In this document: in pieces, positions 46,414-57,839 of the stretch
Position numbering within the stretch: the stretch's first letter is position 1
How the letters are laid out: the number at the start of each line of letters is the position of its first letter
Source of the DNA: Herbaspirillum sp. ST 5-3
Lineage (GTDB): Bacteria; Pseudomonadota; Gammaproteobacteria; Burkholderiales; Burkholderiaceae_D
Length of the DNA: 64,000 bases
Direction: 5' to 3'
Assembly: GCF_004804275.1 (NCBI RefSeq)
Contig: NZ_STGI01000009.1
Coordinates: 1 to 64,000 of the forward strand
Notes under the pieces: model-generated
The model's database searches: none
Seen by the model: only the letters and a program-made list of their open reading frames with translations
What the model was told of the DNA's origin: nothing
Translations under genes and position numbers: made by a program

Positions 46414-46419
46414 TGGCAC

Positions 46420-47178
46420 TCACGTCGTGCTCACCAGCCAAACTCCCCAGGAGGCCAGCAGAATTCCGGAGACGCGTGCCAGCCAGATTCCCCGCGGAAT
46501 GACCTTTTCGGCAAGTACCAAGGCGCTCAACACGACGATCCAGGCCAGGTTCATCACGCCAACCACAAACAGCAAAGCCATCAAGAGCCAGCAGCAGCCA
46601 GTGCAATAAAGTCCGTGCGTAAAACCCATGCGCAGCGCTCCCCATCCACCGGGTCGCCAGCGCAGAATCAAGAAATCGAGCGGTGAGCGGCAATGCGCCA
46701 GACAGGCGAACTTCAACGAGCTCCACTGGTAAGTGCCGGCGAGAATCAATAAGGTTCCGGCCAGCGTCCGGTTGCTGGCAACCATTCCGGGAGAGATCAA
46801 TGAAAGGTGGTGCAACCACCACTGTCCCGCAGTCGCCAGCAGACTGAAGCACGTCCATATCGTCAGATAGCCAAGCAGGAATGCCCATGTGGCCGACGCA
46901 CTCCGGTGCTGCGCCCGATAGCGGCGATTCACCTTCTCGAACAACAGAACGACTGGCGTGACCGACGGCAGCATCATCGCCACCATCATGATCGCCCACA
47001 TCGAAAACACCAGGAACAGGTCAGCCATACCCCACTCATCGAGGCTCGGCATGGCCATTTCGACGACATCCATGTGGCGCATCGCCCAGTCCTGGAAGAT
47101 CAGGTACGCCCAGGACAGACCCGCGACGCCGCACAGGCCGGCAAGTAGCGGCGCGCGATCATGGTCATTCAGTTTCAT
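46420..47178 (-). CDS. DUF2182 integral membrane protein
   Basis: 252-residue membrane protein with about six helices of the DUF2182 (predicted metal-binding) family. Notable residues: a Met-rich helix (MVAMMLPSVTPVVLLF), CLAHC and the cysteine cluster GLYCTGCCWLLMALLF. These could bind a soft metal such as copper; this is inference. Its start overlaps the DUF1326 gene's stop by 4 bp, so they are coupled. Confidence 0.85.
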   Translation of the reverse strand: MKLNDHDRAPLLAGLCGVAGLSWAYLIFQDWAMRHMDVVEMAMPSLDEWGMADLFLVFSMWAIMMVAMMLPSVTPVVLLFEKVNRRYRAQHRSASATWAFLLGYLTIWTCFSLLATAGQWWLHHLSLISPGMVASNRTLAGTLLILAGTYQWSSLKFACLAHCRSPLDFLILRWRPGGWGALRMGFTHGLYCTGCCWLLMALLFVVGVMNLAWIVVLSALVLAEKVIPRGIWLARVSGILLASWGVWLVSTT

Positions 47179-47801
47179 GCAGCCAGGCCTGCCTGCGTAT
47201 GTTCGACCTGCGCCAGCGAACTGTGCGTGTTTTTGTAGCTGAAACTGATTTCGCCGCTAGCTTCGAGTTCGGTCGACCTTGCAACTTCCATCTCTCGATA
47301 TTCGAAGCCATCGGGCATCACCACCCTGACGCGTTGCTGCTCGCCGGTGGCGGGCACCGTCAAGGGCTCGGAAGACGCCTTCAGCAATTTTCCAGCCGTC
47401 AGACGCGCATGCCGCCCGTCCTTGTCGAATTCCCAGGTGAAGGGCACAAATTGCGGCGGATAGACAGTCGGACAAACCGCGGCGAGGATCTCAAACAGCG
47501 GTCCGCCGTTCTTGCCGCTCAATATCTCCAGCATTGCCGCGCGTTGTTCTTCGTTTGCGCGTTCGTCGATCAGTGGTTGCAGCCGCCCGTTCCCTTCGTG
47601 CAGCGCTCCCGGCCAGTGCGCGATACCGGCCCAGTACAGACCATCAAGCCGGACGTCGCCGAAATTTCCCTCGGTAATATGCATTCCGACGATGCCCTCG
47701 CAATACTTGTGCGGACTGGGAAATCCTTCCGTGTCGCAGGGGCAGGTCGCAAGGCAGTTGCAGTTCTTCAGGTATTCACCTTTCATTTTCCAGGTAGACA
47801 T
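47175..47801 (-). CDS. DUF1326 family protein
   Basis: 208-residue soluble protein. The N-terminal cysteine motif CNCLATCPC, followed by a further Cys at HKYCEG, is the family hallmark and looks like a metal site. The rest is beta-rich (FTWEFDKDGRHARLTAGK...). It is translationally coupled to the DUF2182 gene, a pairing seen in many proteobacteria. Function unproven. Confidence 0.87.
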   Translation of the reverse strand: MSTWKMKGEYLKNCNCLATCPCDTEGFPSPHKYCEGIVGMHITEGNFGDVRLDGLYWAGIAHWPGALHEGNGRLQPLIDERANEEQRAAMLEILSGKNGGPLFEILAAVCPTVYPPQFVPFTWEFDKDGRHARLTAGKLLKASSEPLTVPATGEQQRVRVVMPDGFEYREMEVARSTELEASGEISFSYKNTHSSLAQVEHTQAGLAA

Positions 47802-47825
47802 GACTTGCCCTCCTTTGCCTTGCTC

Positions 47826-48044
47826 CTATTGCGCGTGGCTTACCGGGCGCTCGATGGGCGGAGTGCCCTCCTTGAACAACTGCTTGATCTGCTGCCGCAG
47901 CTCGGGGGTGTCCTGGTGCTTGTGAACCGCGACCGCGTGCTGAACCGCTGCGTCCAGCAGCTCCTGATCGTTATCCGCGGCAATCGCGACGGAACAATTC
48001 ATGTCGCTTGGGAATTCGCGACAGTCGATGTATTTGCGGGCCAT
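47826..48044 (-). CDS. DUF1059 family small protein
   Basis: 72-residue protein. ARKYIDCREFPSDMNCSVAIAADNDQELLDAAVQHAVAVHKH matches the DUF1059 pattern with two cysteines and a C-terminal histidine. GGAGG lies 7 nt before the ATG at 48044. It lies 24 bp upstream of the DUF1326 gene on the same strand, likely one operon. Confidence 0.87.
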   Translation of the reverse strand: MARKYIDCREFPSDMNCSVAIAADNDQELLDAAVQHAVAVHKHQDTPELRQQIKQLFKEGTPPIERPVSHAQ

Positions 48045-48240
48045 GATGTTAGCCTCCGTGAATTGAAGAGTAATGTCACGAGGCAGATTTCCGATCAACT
48101 GCAGCGCGAGAATCTGCGCTCGACGGGACGACATGCGGCGATGTCGCCGCATGTCGATTTATAGGAAGGGAGAGAACGCGATTCAAGACACTTTCGTTCG
48201 CTACGAGCGAAAGTATCCTGCCAATTTGACAAAGATTGAT

Positions 48241-48678
48241 TTAGATTGAAACGCTTGCCGTTTCCAGCAACTGACAACCGTCGATCTTCCAGCTGCTGTC
48301 GTCTTCTTGCTGCATCGAGAAGATCGCAACCCATACATGCCCGACACCGTCGGTGACGCGCACTACCTGGATGGCATCACCGTCGACGACTTCCGGCTTG
48401 GAAAATATCGCGCGCTGGTAGCGATAGATGGGGTTGTATTCTTCCTTGATAATGCGCAGGAAATTGTCCGGGCTGCCAATCAGCAGGCGCTTTTCCGGCG
48501 TTGCCAGTTCGAATGCGCTGACCGCATCGTCATTGGCCAATGCGTCCAGCTGCGACTGCACGACCTCATGAATCGCTATGGCATCCGCCGTAGTAATGTC
48601 ACCGATCGCCTCTGCATTGCTCCAGCACGGCATGCTTAACCCGGCGAGCAGACTTGCCACTGCCAATATGCGTTTCAT
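48241..48678 (-). CDS. DUF4864 exported protein
   Basis: 145 residues with a signal peptide (about 1-22, ending CWSNAEA). The rest is an NTF2-like fold of the DUF4864 family (AIHEVVQSQLDALANDDAVSAFELATPEKRLLIGSPDNFLRII). It is probably periplasmic; function unknown. A 196-bp gap separates it from the DUF1059 gene. Confidence 0.8.
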   Translation of the reverse strand: MKRILAVASLLAGLSMPCWSNAEAIGDITTADAIAIHEVVQSQLDALANDDAVSAFELATPEKRLLIGSPDNFLRIIKEEYNPIYRYQRAIFSKPEVVDGDAIQVVRVTDGVGHVWVAIFSMQQEDDSSWKIDGCQLLETASVSI

Positions 48679-48763
48679 GATCGCCTCCGGATGAGACGCT
48701 GCACGTTATTGATTTAATATGGCAGATCCAAAAAAACGCCGAGAGTTCGCTTGTGGATGAAAA

Positions 48764-48787
48764 AAAGGCAGCCTGGCGGCTGCCTTT
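48764..48787 (-). terminator. Intrinsic terminator after the DmdC-like gene
   Basis: A 10-bp perfect stem (AAAGGCAGCC / GGCTGCCTTT) with a 4-nt loop. On the minus strand it is followed by T-residues (48763-48758), 21 bp after the acyl-CoA dehydrogenase stop. Confidence 0.85.
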
Positions 48788-48807
48788 CTTGATGCGCATC
48801 GAACAGC

Positions 48808-50601
48808 TTAGAACTGCTCTTCTGCGAGAGCCAGTACGCCGGCGCTTCCTTCGATGATCGCCGTGCGATAACCGGACGCTTGCGCGAGGATGTGATCTGC
48901 GAAAAAGCGCGCGGTCGCAATCTTTGCCTGATAAAACCTGGCATCGCCTTCTCCTGCCTTGAGCTTGCGCTCGGCAACCAGGGCTGCGCGCGCCATCTGC
49001 CATCCGCCCAGCACCACGCCCGCCAGCTTGAGGTAGGGCACGCTGCCGGCAAATACGCCCTTGATGTCGGCCTTCATGTTGGTAACAACGTAGTCAACCA
49101 CTTCTTCCAGCGCCTTGGAGCCGGCAGCGAGCTGCTTGCGGATTGCCAGCAGCTCGGCGGAGTTGGCAGCAGACAGTTCCTCTTCCGTTCTGCGGACCTG
49201 GGCGAGGATGCCCTTCGCCGTGGCGCCGCCGTCGCGTACGGTCTTGCGACCGACCAGGTCGTTGGCCTGGATCGCGGTCGTGCCTTCGTAGATGGTCAGA
49301 ATGCGCGCATCGCGGTAGTACTGCGCTGCGCCGGTTTCCTCGATGAAGCCCATGCCGCCGTGCACCTGCACACCATTGGAAGCGACTTCGATCGACATTT
49401 CCGTGGACCAGCCTTTGACGACCGGCACCATGTACTCGTAGAAGGCCTGATTGGCCTTGCGTGTCGCATCATCCGCATGGTGATGCGCGACGTCATGCGC
49501 GGCGGCGGTCACATAGGACAATGCGCGTGCTGCTTCCGTATGTGCGCGCATCGACATCAGCATGCGGCGCACGTCCGGATGGTGAATGATGGACACCGGG
49601 CCGCTGGAGCCGGCCAGGTCGCGCGACTGAACACGGTCGCGTGCGTATTGCACCGCCTTCTGGTATGCGCGCTCGGAAACGCCGATGCCTTGCATGCCGA
49701 CGGCAAAGCGCGCGGCATTCATCATGATGAACATGTATTCCAGGCCACGGTTTTCTTCGCCGACCAGGGTGCCAATGGCGCCGCCGTTATCACCGAATTG
49801 CAGCACTGCAGTCGGGCTGGCCTTGATGCCGAGCTTGTGCTCGATCGACACGCAATGCACATCATTGCGCGCACCGAGCGAACCGTCTGCATTGACCATG
49901 AACTTCGGCACGATGAACAGCGAAATACCCTTCACACCTTCCGGCGCATCCGGGGTACGAGCCAGCACGAGATGGACGATGTTTTCCGCCATGTCGTGCT
50001 CGCCGTAGGTAATGAAAATCTTGGTGCCGAAAATCTTGTAGGTGCCATCACCCTGCGGCACGGCGCGCGAACGCACCAATGCAAGATCGGAGCCTGCCTG
50101 CGGCTCGGTCAGGTTCATGGTGCCGGTCCATTTGCCGGAAATCAGGTTTGCGAGATAGATATTTTTCTGCTCGTCGCTGCCTGCGGTCATCAGTGCTTCG
50201 ATCGCGCCGTCGGTCAGCAGCGGGCACAGCGCGAAGGACAGGTTTGCCGCGTTGAGCATCTCGATGCAGGGAGTGGCGACCAGCTTCGGCAGGCCTTGGC
50301 CGCCGAAGTCCACCGGGTGCTGCACGCCTTGCCATCCGGCTTCGCCGAAGGACTTGAAGGCTTCCTTGAAGCCCTTGGTGGTGGTGACCTTGTCGCCATC
50401 GTGCCAGAAGCTCGGCTCCTTGTCGCCCGCGACATTCAGCGGTGCAATCACTTCGCTGCAGAACTTGGCGTTTTCTTCCAGTACCGCTTCGACAGTTTCC
50501 GGGCTTGCATCTTCGCAGCCGGGCAATGCATTCACTTGGGGGAGACCTGCCAGTTCGTTCAAAACGAACAGCATGTCCTTCAGCGGGGCGACGTAGCTCA
50601 T
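48808..50601 (-). CDS. Acyl-CoA dehydrogenase, DmdC-like (597 aa)
   Basis: Large acyl-CoA dehydrogenase of the DmdC/C-terminal-extended type. The family blocks GTMNLTEPQAGSDLALVRSRA, GTKIFITYGEHD, and the flavin/acyl region QVHGGMGFIEETGAAQYYRDARILTIYEGTTAIQANDLVGRK (catalytic Glu in YEGT) are intact. About 100 residues at the C-terminus form the extra helical domain (AATSA-like KQLAAGSKALEEVVDYV). It is the last gene after etfB and etfA; electrons pass to that ETF. Confidence 0.93.
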   Translation of the reverse strand: MSYVAPLKDMLFVLNELAGLPQVNALPGCEDASPETVEAVLEENAKFCSEVIAPLNVAGDKEPSFWHDGDKVTTTKGFKEAFKSFGEAGWQGVQHPVDFGGQGLPKLVATPCIEMLNAANLSFALCPLLTDGAIEALMTAGSDEQKNIYLANLISGKWTGTMNLTEPQAGSDLALVRSRAVPQGDGTYKIFGTKIFITYGEHDMAENIVHLVLARTPDAPEGVKGISLFIVPKFMVNADGSLGARNDVHCVSIEHKLGIKASPTAVLQFGDNGGAIGTLVGEENRGLEYMFIMMNAARFAVGMQGIGVSERAYQKAVQYARDRVQSRDLAGSSGPVSIIHHPDVRRMLMSMRAHTEAARALSYVTAAAHDVAHHHADDATRKANQAFYEYMVPVVKGWSTEMSIEVASNGVQVHGGMGFIEETGAAQYYRDARILTIYEGTTAIQANDLVGRKTVRDGGATAKGILAQVRRTEEELSAANSAELLAIRKQLAAGSKALEEVVDYVVTNMKADIKGVFAGSVPYLKLAGVVLGGWQMARAALVAERKLKAGEGDARFYQAKIATARFFADHILAQASGYRTAIIEGSAGVLALAEEQF

Positions 50602-50749
50602 CTAAGACTCCAAAAAAAGGCAGGACTGCGGGAATTATTACGGAATGCAGGAAAATTTCCTGTCAACTCCGCGACAAACCCGGCAGGTCCTGCCCGGTAT
50701 TTTCAACTATTGTTTTTCTTCAGGGCGAACACCTGCCCTGCTTGCTTGT

Positions 50750-51679
50750 TTAACCGAGTTCGGAAACCAGTTGCGGCACGATCTCGAACAGATCGCCCAC
50801 GATGCCGTAATCGGCCACCGAGAAAATTGGCGCTTCCGCATCCTTGTTGATCGCGACGATGGTCTTCGAATCCTTCATGCCGGCCAGGTGCTGGATCGCG
50901 CCCGAGATACCGACGGCGATGTACAGCTGCGGAGCAACGATCTTGCCGGTCTGGCCAACTTGCCAGTCGTTCGGCACGAAACCGGCGTCGACCGCGGCGC
51001 GCGATGCGCCCATGGCGGCACCCAGCTTGTCGGCCAAGGGTTCCAGGATCTTGAAGTTCTCGCCCGAACCCATGCCGCGACCGCCGGAAACGACGACCTT
51101 GGCGGCAGTCAGTTCAGGGCGGTCGGACTTGGCCAGTTCGCGCGACAGGAAAGCTACCTTGCCGGTATCGGCAACCGGGGTCACCTGCTCTACCGCTGCA
51201 TTGCCGCCCATGGCTGCCGCATCGAAGCCGGTAGTACGTGCCGTGATGACCTTGACCGGATCGGCCGATTGCACGGTGGCGATCGCGTTGCCGGCGTAAA
51301 TCGGGCGCTCGAAGGTGTCGGGCGCGTCGACCTTGGTGATTTCGGAAATCTGGCCGACATCCAGCTTGGCAGCGACGCGCGGAGTGATATTCTTGCCGTA
51401 GGCGGTAGCCGGAGCGAGGATGTGCGAGTAGTTGCCTGCCAGCGCGAGCACTTGCTCGGCAATGTTTTCTGCCAGGCCGTTAGCCAGGTGCGGCGCATCG
51501 GCGACCAGCACCTTGGCGACGCCGGCGATCTTGGATGCGGCCTCGGCCGCAGCGCCGCAGTTGCCGCCGGCAACCAGGACGTGGACGTCGCCGCCGCATT
51601 GTGCAGCCGCGGTGACGGTGTTGAGGGTGCTTCCTTTCAACGAAGCATTGTCGTGTTCAGCAATGACGAGTGCTGTCAT
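50750..51679 (-). CDS. etfA: Electron transfer flavoprotein alpha subunit
   Basis: 309-residue FAD-binding subunit that takes electrons from acyl-CoA dehydrogenases to ETF-ubiquinone oxidoreductase. C-terminal FAD signature: [45 protein letters not shown]. The order etfB-etfA with 24 bp between is standard. Confidence 0.97.
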   Translation of the reverse strand: MTALVIAEHDNASLKGSTLNTVTAAAQCGGDVHVLVAGGNCGAAAEAASKIAGVAKVLVADAPHLANGLAENIAEQVLALAGNYSHILAPATAYGKNITPRVAAKLDVGQISEITKVDAPDTFERPIYAGNAIATVQSADPVKVITARTTGFDAAAMGGNAAVEQVTPVADTGKVAFLSRELAKSDRPELTAAKVVVSGGRGMGSGENFKILEPLADKLGAAMGASRAAVDAGFVPNDWQVGQTGKIVAPQLYIAVGISGAIQHLAGMKDSKTIVAINKDAEAPIFSVADYGIVGDLFEIVPQLVSELG

Positions 51680-51703
51680 GATGGGTTCCTGATCTGAATT
51701 GAA

Positions 51704-52453
51704 TTAAATGACTTTGGCTTCGTTCTTGAGCTTGTTGACCAGCTCGGCGACATCCTTGACGACGATGCCGGCGGAACGCTTGGGCGGCTCGGTCACTTTC
51801 ACGGTCTTCAGACGCGGCGTCACGTCCACGCCGAGATCGGCCGGCTTGACGGTTTCCAGCGGCTTCTTCTTGGCCTTCATGATGTTCGGCAGCGTGACGT
51901 AGCGCGGCTCGTTCAGGCGCAGGTCGGTGGTGATGATCGCAGGCAGCGTCAGCGACAGGTTTTCCAGGCCGCCGTCGACTTCGCGCGTGACGTTGGCCTT
52001 GTCGCCGTCGATCACGATCTTGGAGGCAAAGGTGGCTTGCGGCCAGCCCAGCAGTGCTGCCAGCATCTGGCCAGTCTGGTTGCAGTCGTCGTCAATGGCT
52101 TGCTTGCCGAGGATGATCAGTTGCGGTTGCTCCTTGTCGGCCACGGCCTTGAGCAGTTTGGCAACGGCCAGCGGCTGCAGTTCGACATCGGTCTCGACCA
52201 GGATGCCGCGATCGGCGCCGATGGCCATGGCGGTACGCAGCGTTTCCTGTGCCTGAGTCACGCCGCAGGACACCGCGATGACTTCAGTCGCCTTGCCGGC
52301 TTCCTTGAGGCGGGTGGCTTCCTCGACGCCGATTTCATCGAAAGGGTTCATCGACATCTTGACATTGGCGGTGTCGACGCCCGAACCGTCGGATTTCACG
52401 CGGACCTTGACGTTGAAGTCCACCACGCGTTTGACTGGAACCAAAACTTTCAT
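51704..52453 (-). CDS. etfB: Electron transfer flavoprotein beta subunit
   Basis: 249-residue AMP-binding partner of Etf[20 protein letters not shown] starts the family homology; [19 protein letters not shown] and [41 protein letters not shown] are conserved. Start at 52453 (MKVLVPVK) is chosen over 52477. First gene of the operon. Confidence 0.97.
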   Translation of the reverse strand: MKVLVPVKRVVDFNVKVRVKSDGSGVDTANVKMSMNPFDEIGVEEATRLKEAGKATEVIAVSCGVTQAQETLRTAMAIGADRGILVETDVELQPLAVAKLLKAVADKEQPQLIILGKQAIDDDCNQTGQMLAALLGWPQATFASKIVIDGDKANVTREVDGGLENLSLTLPAIITTDLRLNEPRYVTLPNIMKAKKKPLETVKPADLGVDVTPRLKTVKVTEPPKRSAGIVVKDVAELVNKLKNEAKVI

Positions 52454-52503
52454 AGCTTTGCCTTTGTAAAGAAACAATTGACGTTAACGTAAACCAAACC
52501 GTG

Positions 52504-52589
52504 ATTATAAGAGAGAACCAGAGAGCATGCTGAAATTTAGCACGACCGTTCTATTAATTGGTAGAGAGTATGCACTAAATCGCACTAAA
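52504..52589 (-). promoter_or_regulatory. Promoter and candidate operators of the etfBA operon
   Basis: A perfect -10 box TATAAT (minus strand, 52509-52504) lies about 50 bp before etfB; its -35 is poor. A palindrome TGCTGAAATTTAGCA (52528-52542) covers the -35 zone. Upstream, GCACTAAA occurs twice at 52572-52579 and 52582-52589, one helical turn apart. Such sites suggest control by a regulator. Confidence 0.45.
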
Positions 52590-52710
52590 AATCCAAAAAA
52601 GCTGATCTAGGATTGCTCGGCAGAAGGATTGGCGGCGCATGCCGCTTGCGTGCCTGTTCCGCCAGGAAGAATAGCGAAATCAATGCCGCCTGCCATGCGG
52701 CATATCAGAC

Positions 52711-52938
52711 CTATTTGCGTTTCATGAAGAAGGTGAATTCTTTGTTGTTCTCGGCCTGGCCGACCAGCTCGTTGCCGGTTTGCCGGGCGAACGCCTGGAA
52801 ATCGCGCACCGACCCTGGGTCCGTTGCAATGACGCGCAGTATTTCGCCGCTCGCCATTTCCGCCAACGCCTTTTTTGCCTTCAGAATCGGCAGTGGGCAA
52901 TTCAAACCGCGTGCGTCGAGGTCTTTTTGAAATTCCAT
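52711..52938 (-). CDS. tusA: TusA/SirA-like sulfurtransferase
   Basis: 75-residue sulfur-carrier fold with the catalytic CPxP motif: GLNCPLPILKAKKAL (Cys near residue 14). TusA passes persulfide sulfur in tRNA 2-thiouridine synthesis and other routes. No tusBCDE genes are nearby, so the specific partner is unclear. It lies in the run upstream of etfB but in its own unit. Confidence 0.85.
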   Translation of the reverse strand: MEFQKDLDARGLNCPLPILKAKKALAEMASGEILRVIATDPGSVRDFQAFARQTGNELVGQAENNKEFTFFMKRK

Positions 52939-53030
52939 GATTTCCGGTCTACAGAATGGCTTAGATGCAGAAATTCTACTCCAATTGACCGCATTTTTGT
53001 GCGACGCAACAAGTAACCGGCAGCAAGATA

Positions 53031-53551
53031 TCAGGAAGTGGTCGGCAAATCGATGAATTCGACGGGAAATCCGCGTGCGCGCAGCCAGTCGGCCATGGCA
53101 TAACCGGTTCCGGCACGCCAGGGACGCAGCTTTTCGGGAGCGACCAGCCGATAGTCGACCAGTTCCTCGGAAAGGCGGATGTCGCCGGACGCTTTCACAT
53201 GGTAGGCAATGATGAGTTCGTTCTTGCGGATGAATTCATACACGCCGATCAGCGTGACTTCATGCGCATCGAGATTGGTTTCTTCCTTCAGCTCGCGCAT
53301 GACGCCCTGTTCGGGTGTTTCGCCGCGTTCCATGAAGCCCGTAATCAGCGCGAACATTTTTTCCGGCCAGGCGGCATTGCGCGCCAGCAGGATACGACCT
53401 TCTACCTCGACCAGCGCCGCCAGCACCGGGAGCGGATTGTCCCAGTGCGTCCAATGGCCGTCCGGGCAGGCAAGGCGAATCCTGCCGCCCTCGCCGGTGT
53501 CCGCGCGCTCGATCAGAGGCGCGGCGCACATCGGACAGTATTGGTAGGTCG

Positions 53552-53555
<4 letters not shown>
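53031..53555 (-). CDS. Nudix hydrolase with N-terminal zinc ribbon
   Basis: 174 residues. A zinc ribbon (YCPMCAAPL with a second half ACPDGHW, one ligand changed to His) precedes a Nudix domain with box [23 protein letters not shown]. The layout resembles NADH pyrophosphatase NudC but is shorter and lacks the NudC SQPWPFPS motif, so a different nucleotide substrate is likely. Its ATG overlaps the alaS stop by 4 bp. Confidence 0.88.
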
Positions 53556-56173
<2,618 letters not shown>

Positions 56174-56255
56174 GTTTGGCGAAAAGATGGGAATGCGTTG
56201 CAAACCGTTGATTATACGTGATATCCCTTCTTCATTGAGCGCCCTTCGCGGAACG

Positions 56256-56287
56256 AAAAAAGGCCCGCCGGAGCATGTCGGCGGGCC
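56256..56287 (-). terminator. Intrinsic terminator of the 56320-56907 gene
   Basis: A 9-bp GC-rich stem (GGCCCGCCG / CGGCGGGCC, 8-nt loop) followed on the minus strand by a run of T's (56261-56256), about 33 bp after the gene's stop. Confidence 0.85.
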
Positions 56288-56319
56288 CGCGATGACAGTA
56301 AAACCCTATTGACAGTCGA

Positions 56320-56907
56320 TCAACCGCGATGCTGGGCGTCATGCCGCTGCCGATGAATGCGGCCGGACTGGCGGTTTTCGGTGCGTTGCACCCTTGTCTG
56401 CTCGACGGATCCCACGTGGCCGTCGCGGCCGGCCTGGAATTCGCGCCGGTTCACACGTGCCTGGCCGCGTTCCATTCTTGCAGCTTCATGGTTGGTCAGG
56501 GAACCGTCCTTGATGCCGTTTTCGACACGTTGTTGCTGGTTGATATTGCGTTGCACGTCAGCCTGCATGCGCTTGCTGGAGGGCGAATCCGGATTGCCGG
56601 TCTGTGCGTCATGCTTTTGCGCGGCAATGTCGCGACTCGCGTCGTTTTGCAGGCGGCTGATGTTGCGCTTTTCCTGGGCACTCATGCTGCCGTCGCGCAA
56701 TGCCTTCGCTTCGGCATGGTCGACGCGGGATTCTTCGCGTTCAAGGCGTGCCGCCTCGCGGGTGGTCAATTGGCCGGATTGCAGGCCGTTTTCAATCCGC
56801 TGCTGCTGGTTGACGTCGCGTTGCACCGAGGTGGCGGCGTTCTGCGCGAATACCGGTGCGGCAAGGAGTGTGGCCAGGAGAGCCGTGATCAGTTGTGTTT
56901 TTCTCAT
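56320..56907 (-). CDS. Exported hypothetical protein with an internal duplication
   Basis: 195 residues; signal peptide about 1-21 (LLATLLAAPVFA). The mature part contains a duplicated block: VNQQQRIENGLQSGQLTTREAARLEREESRV and INQQQRVENGIKDGSLTNHEAARMERGQARV, separated by ~60 residues. It is rich in Gln, Arg, Glu and Asp, probably helical, periplasmic. No named domain recognised. Own terminator downstream. Confidence 0.82.
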   Translation of the reverse strand: MRKTQLITALLATLLAAPVFAQNAATSVQRDVNQQQRIENGLQSGQLTTREAARLEREESRVDHAEAKALRDGSMSAQEKRNISRLQNDASRDIAAQKHDAQTGNPDSPSSKRMQADVQRNINQQQRVENGIKDGSLTNHEAARMERGQARVNRREFQAGRDGHVGSVEQTRVQRTENRQSGRIHRQRHDAQHRG

Positions 56908-57023
56908 GTTGCTTTCCTTTCAGTGAAGTAGGTATGGGTGAAATGCCCATGCTGCCTTCAACGGCGGGCGCATACGGTTCGCCGACAGGCCAACTGTAAT
57001 CTTTGTAACGGGAGGTAAGCGGA

Positions 57024-57794
57024 TCAATCGACCGCAAAGTCCGCGCCGATCAGGTCGATGCGGTCGGTGCAGAACGCATCGACGCCCCATTGGAATATTT
57101 CACGCGCGCGTTCCGGAGTATTGACCGTATAACAGAACAAGCCAAAGCCTGCCTGCCTGATCGCGCGCGCATATCCGGGCGTGAGATTCTTGTGATTGGT
57201 GTGCAGCGCGATCGCATCCAGTGCGCGCAGCTTTTCGCGCCAATCGGCTGGAATGCGATCAACCAGATAGCCGCGCGGAATTTCGGGAGCGGCTGTTTTT
57301 GCCGCTACCAGTGCCTCGAACGAGAAGGATGAAAAAAGAGGCAGCGCAGCAGCGTTGCCTTTGGACATGCCGGTAGCGACCTCCTCGGCAAACAGCCGTC
57401 GGGTCAACTCCGCAACAAGCCGTCCGGTCTCGACCTCAAAACCGGGAACCGGCTTGATTTCAATATTCATCCAGATGCCATTTGACTTGCAGAAAGTCGC
57501 TACGTCCTCAAAGCTCGGCACCGGCTCGCCGGCGAATTGCGGGCCGAACCAGGAACCGGCATCCATTGCCGCCAGTTGTCGGGCGCTCGCTTCATTGACC
57601 GCGCCCTTGCCCGGCACGGTGCGGCCGAATTGCGGATCGTGCATCAGGACCGGAATGCTGTCGGACGACAACATCACGTCGAACTCGACGGCATGGAAAC
57701 CATGCGCAAGTCCGCAGCGCATGGCTGCCAATGTGTTTTCGGGCGCGAGCTTTCCTCCGCCGCGATGCGCAATGATTTTCGGAAAAAACCACAT
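57024..57794 (-). CDS. ugpQ: Glycerophosphodiester phosphodiesterase
   Basis: 256-residue TIM-barrel enzyme that splits glycerophosphodiesters into glycerol-3-phosphate and an alcohol. IIAHRGGGKLAPENTLAAM with catalytic His and Glu, EFDVMLSSDSIPVLMHD (metal ligands and second His), and NIEIKP are the family active-site elements. No signal peptide, so cytoplasmic UgpQ type. No transporter genes adjoin it. Confidence 0.93.
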   Translation of the reverse strand: MWFFPKIIAHRGGGKLAPENTLAAMRCGLAHGFHAVEFDVMLSSDSIPVLMHDPQFGRTVPGKGAVNEASARQLAAMDAGSWFGPQFAGEPVPSFEDVATFCKSNGIWMNIEIKPVPGFEVETGRLVAELTRRLFAEEVATGMSKGNAAALPLFSSFSFEALVAAKTAAPEIPRGYLVDRIPADWREKLRALDAIALHTNHKNLTPGYARAIRQAGFGLFCYTVNTPERAREIFQWGVDAFCTDRIDLIGADFAVD

Positions 57795-57839
57795 GGCTTG
57801 ATCTATATCTCGGAATGATCTTCAACCACACGTAGTCTA

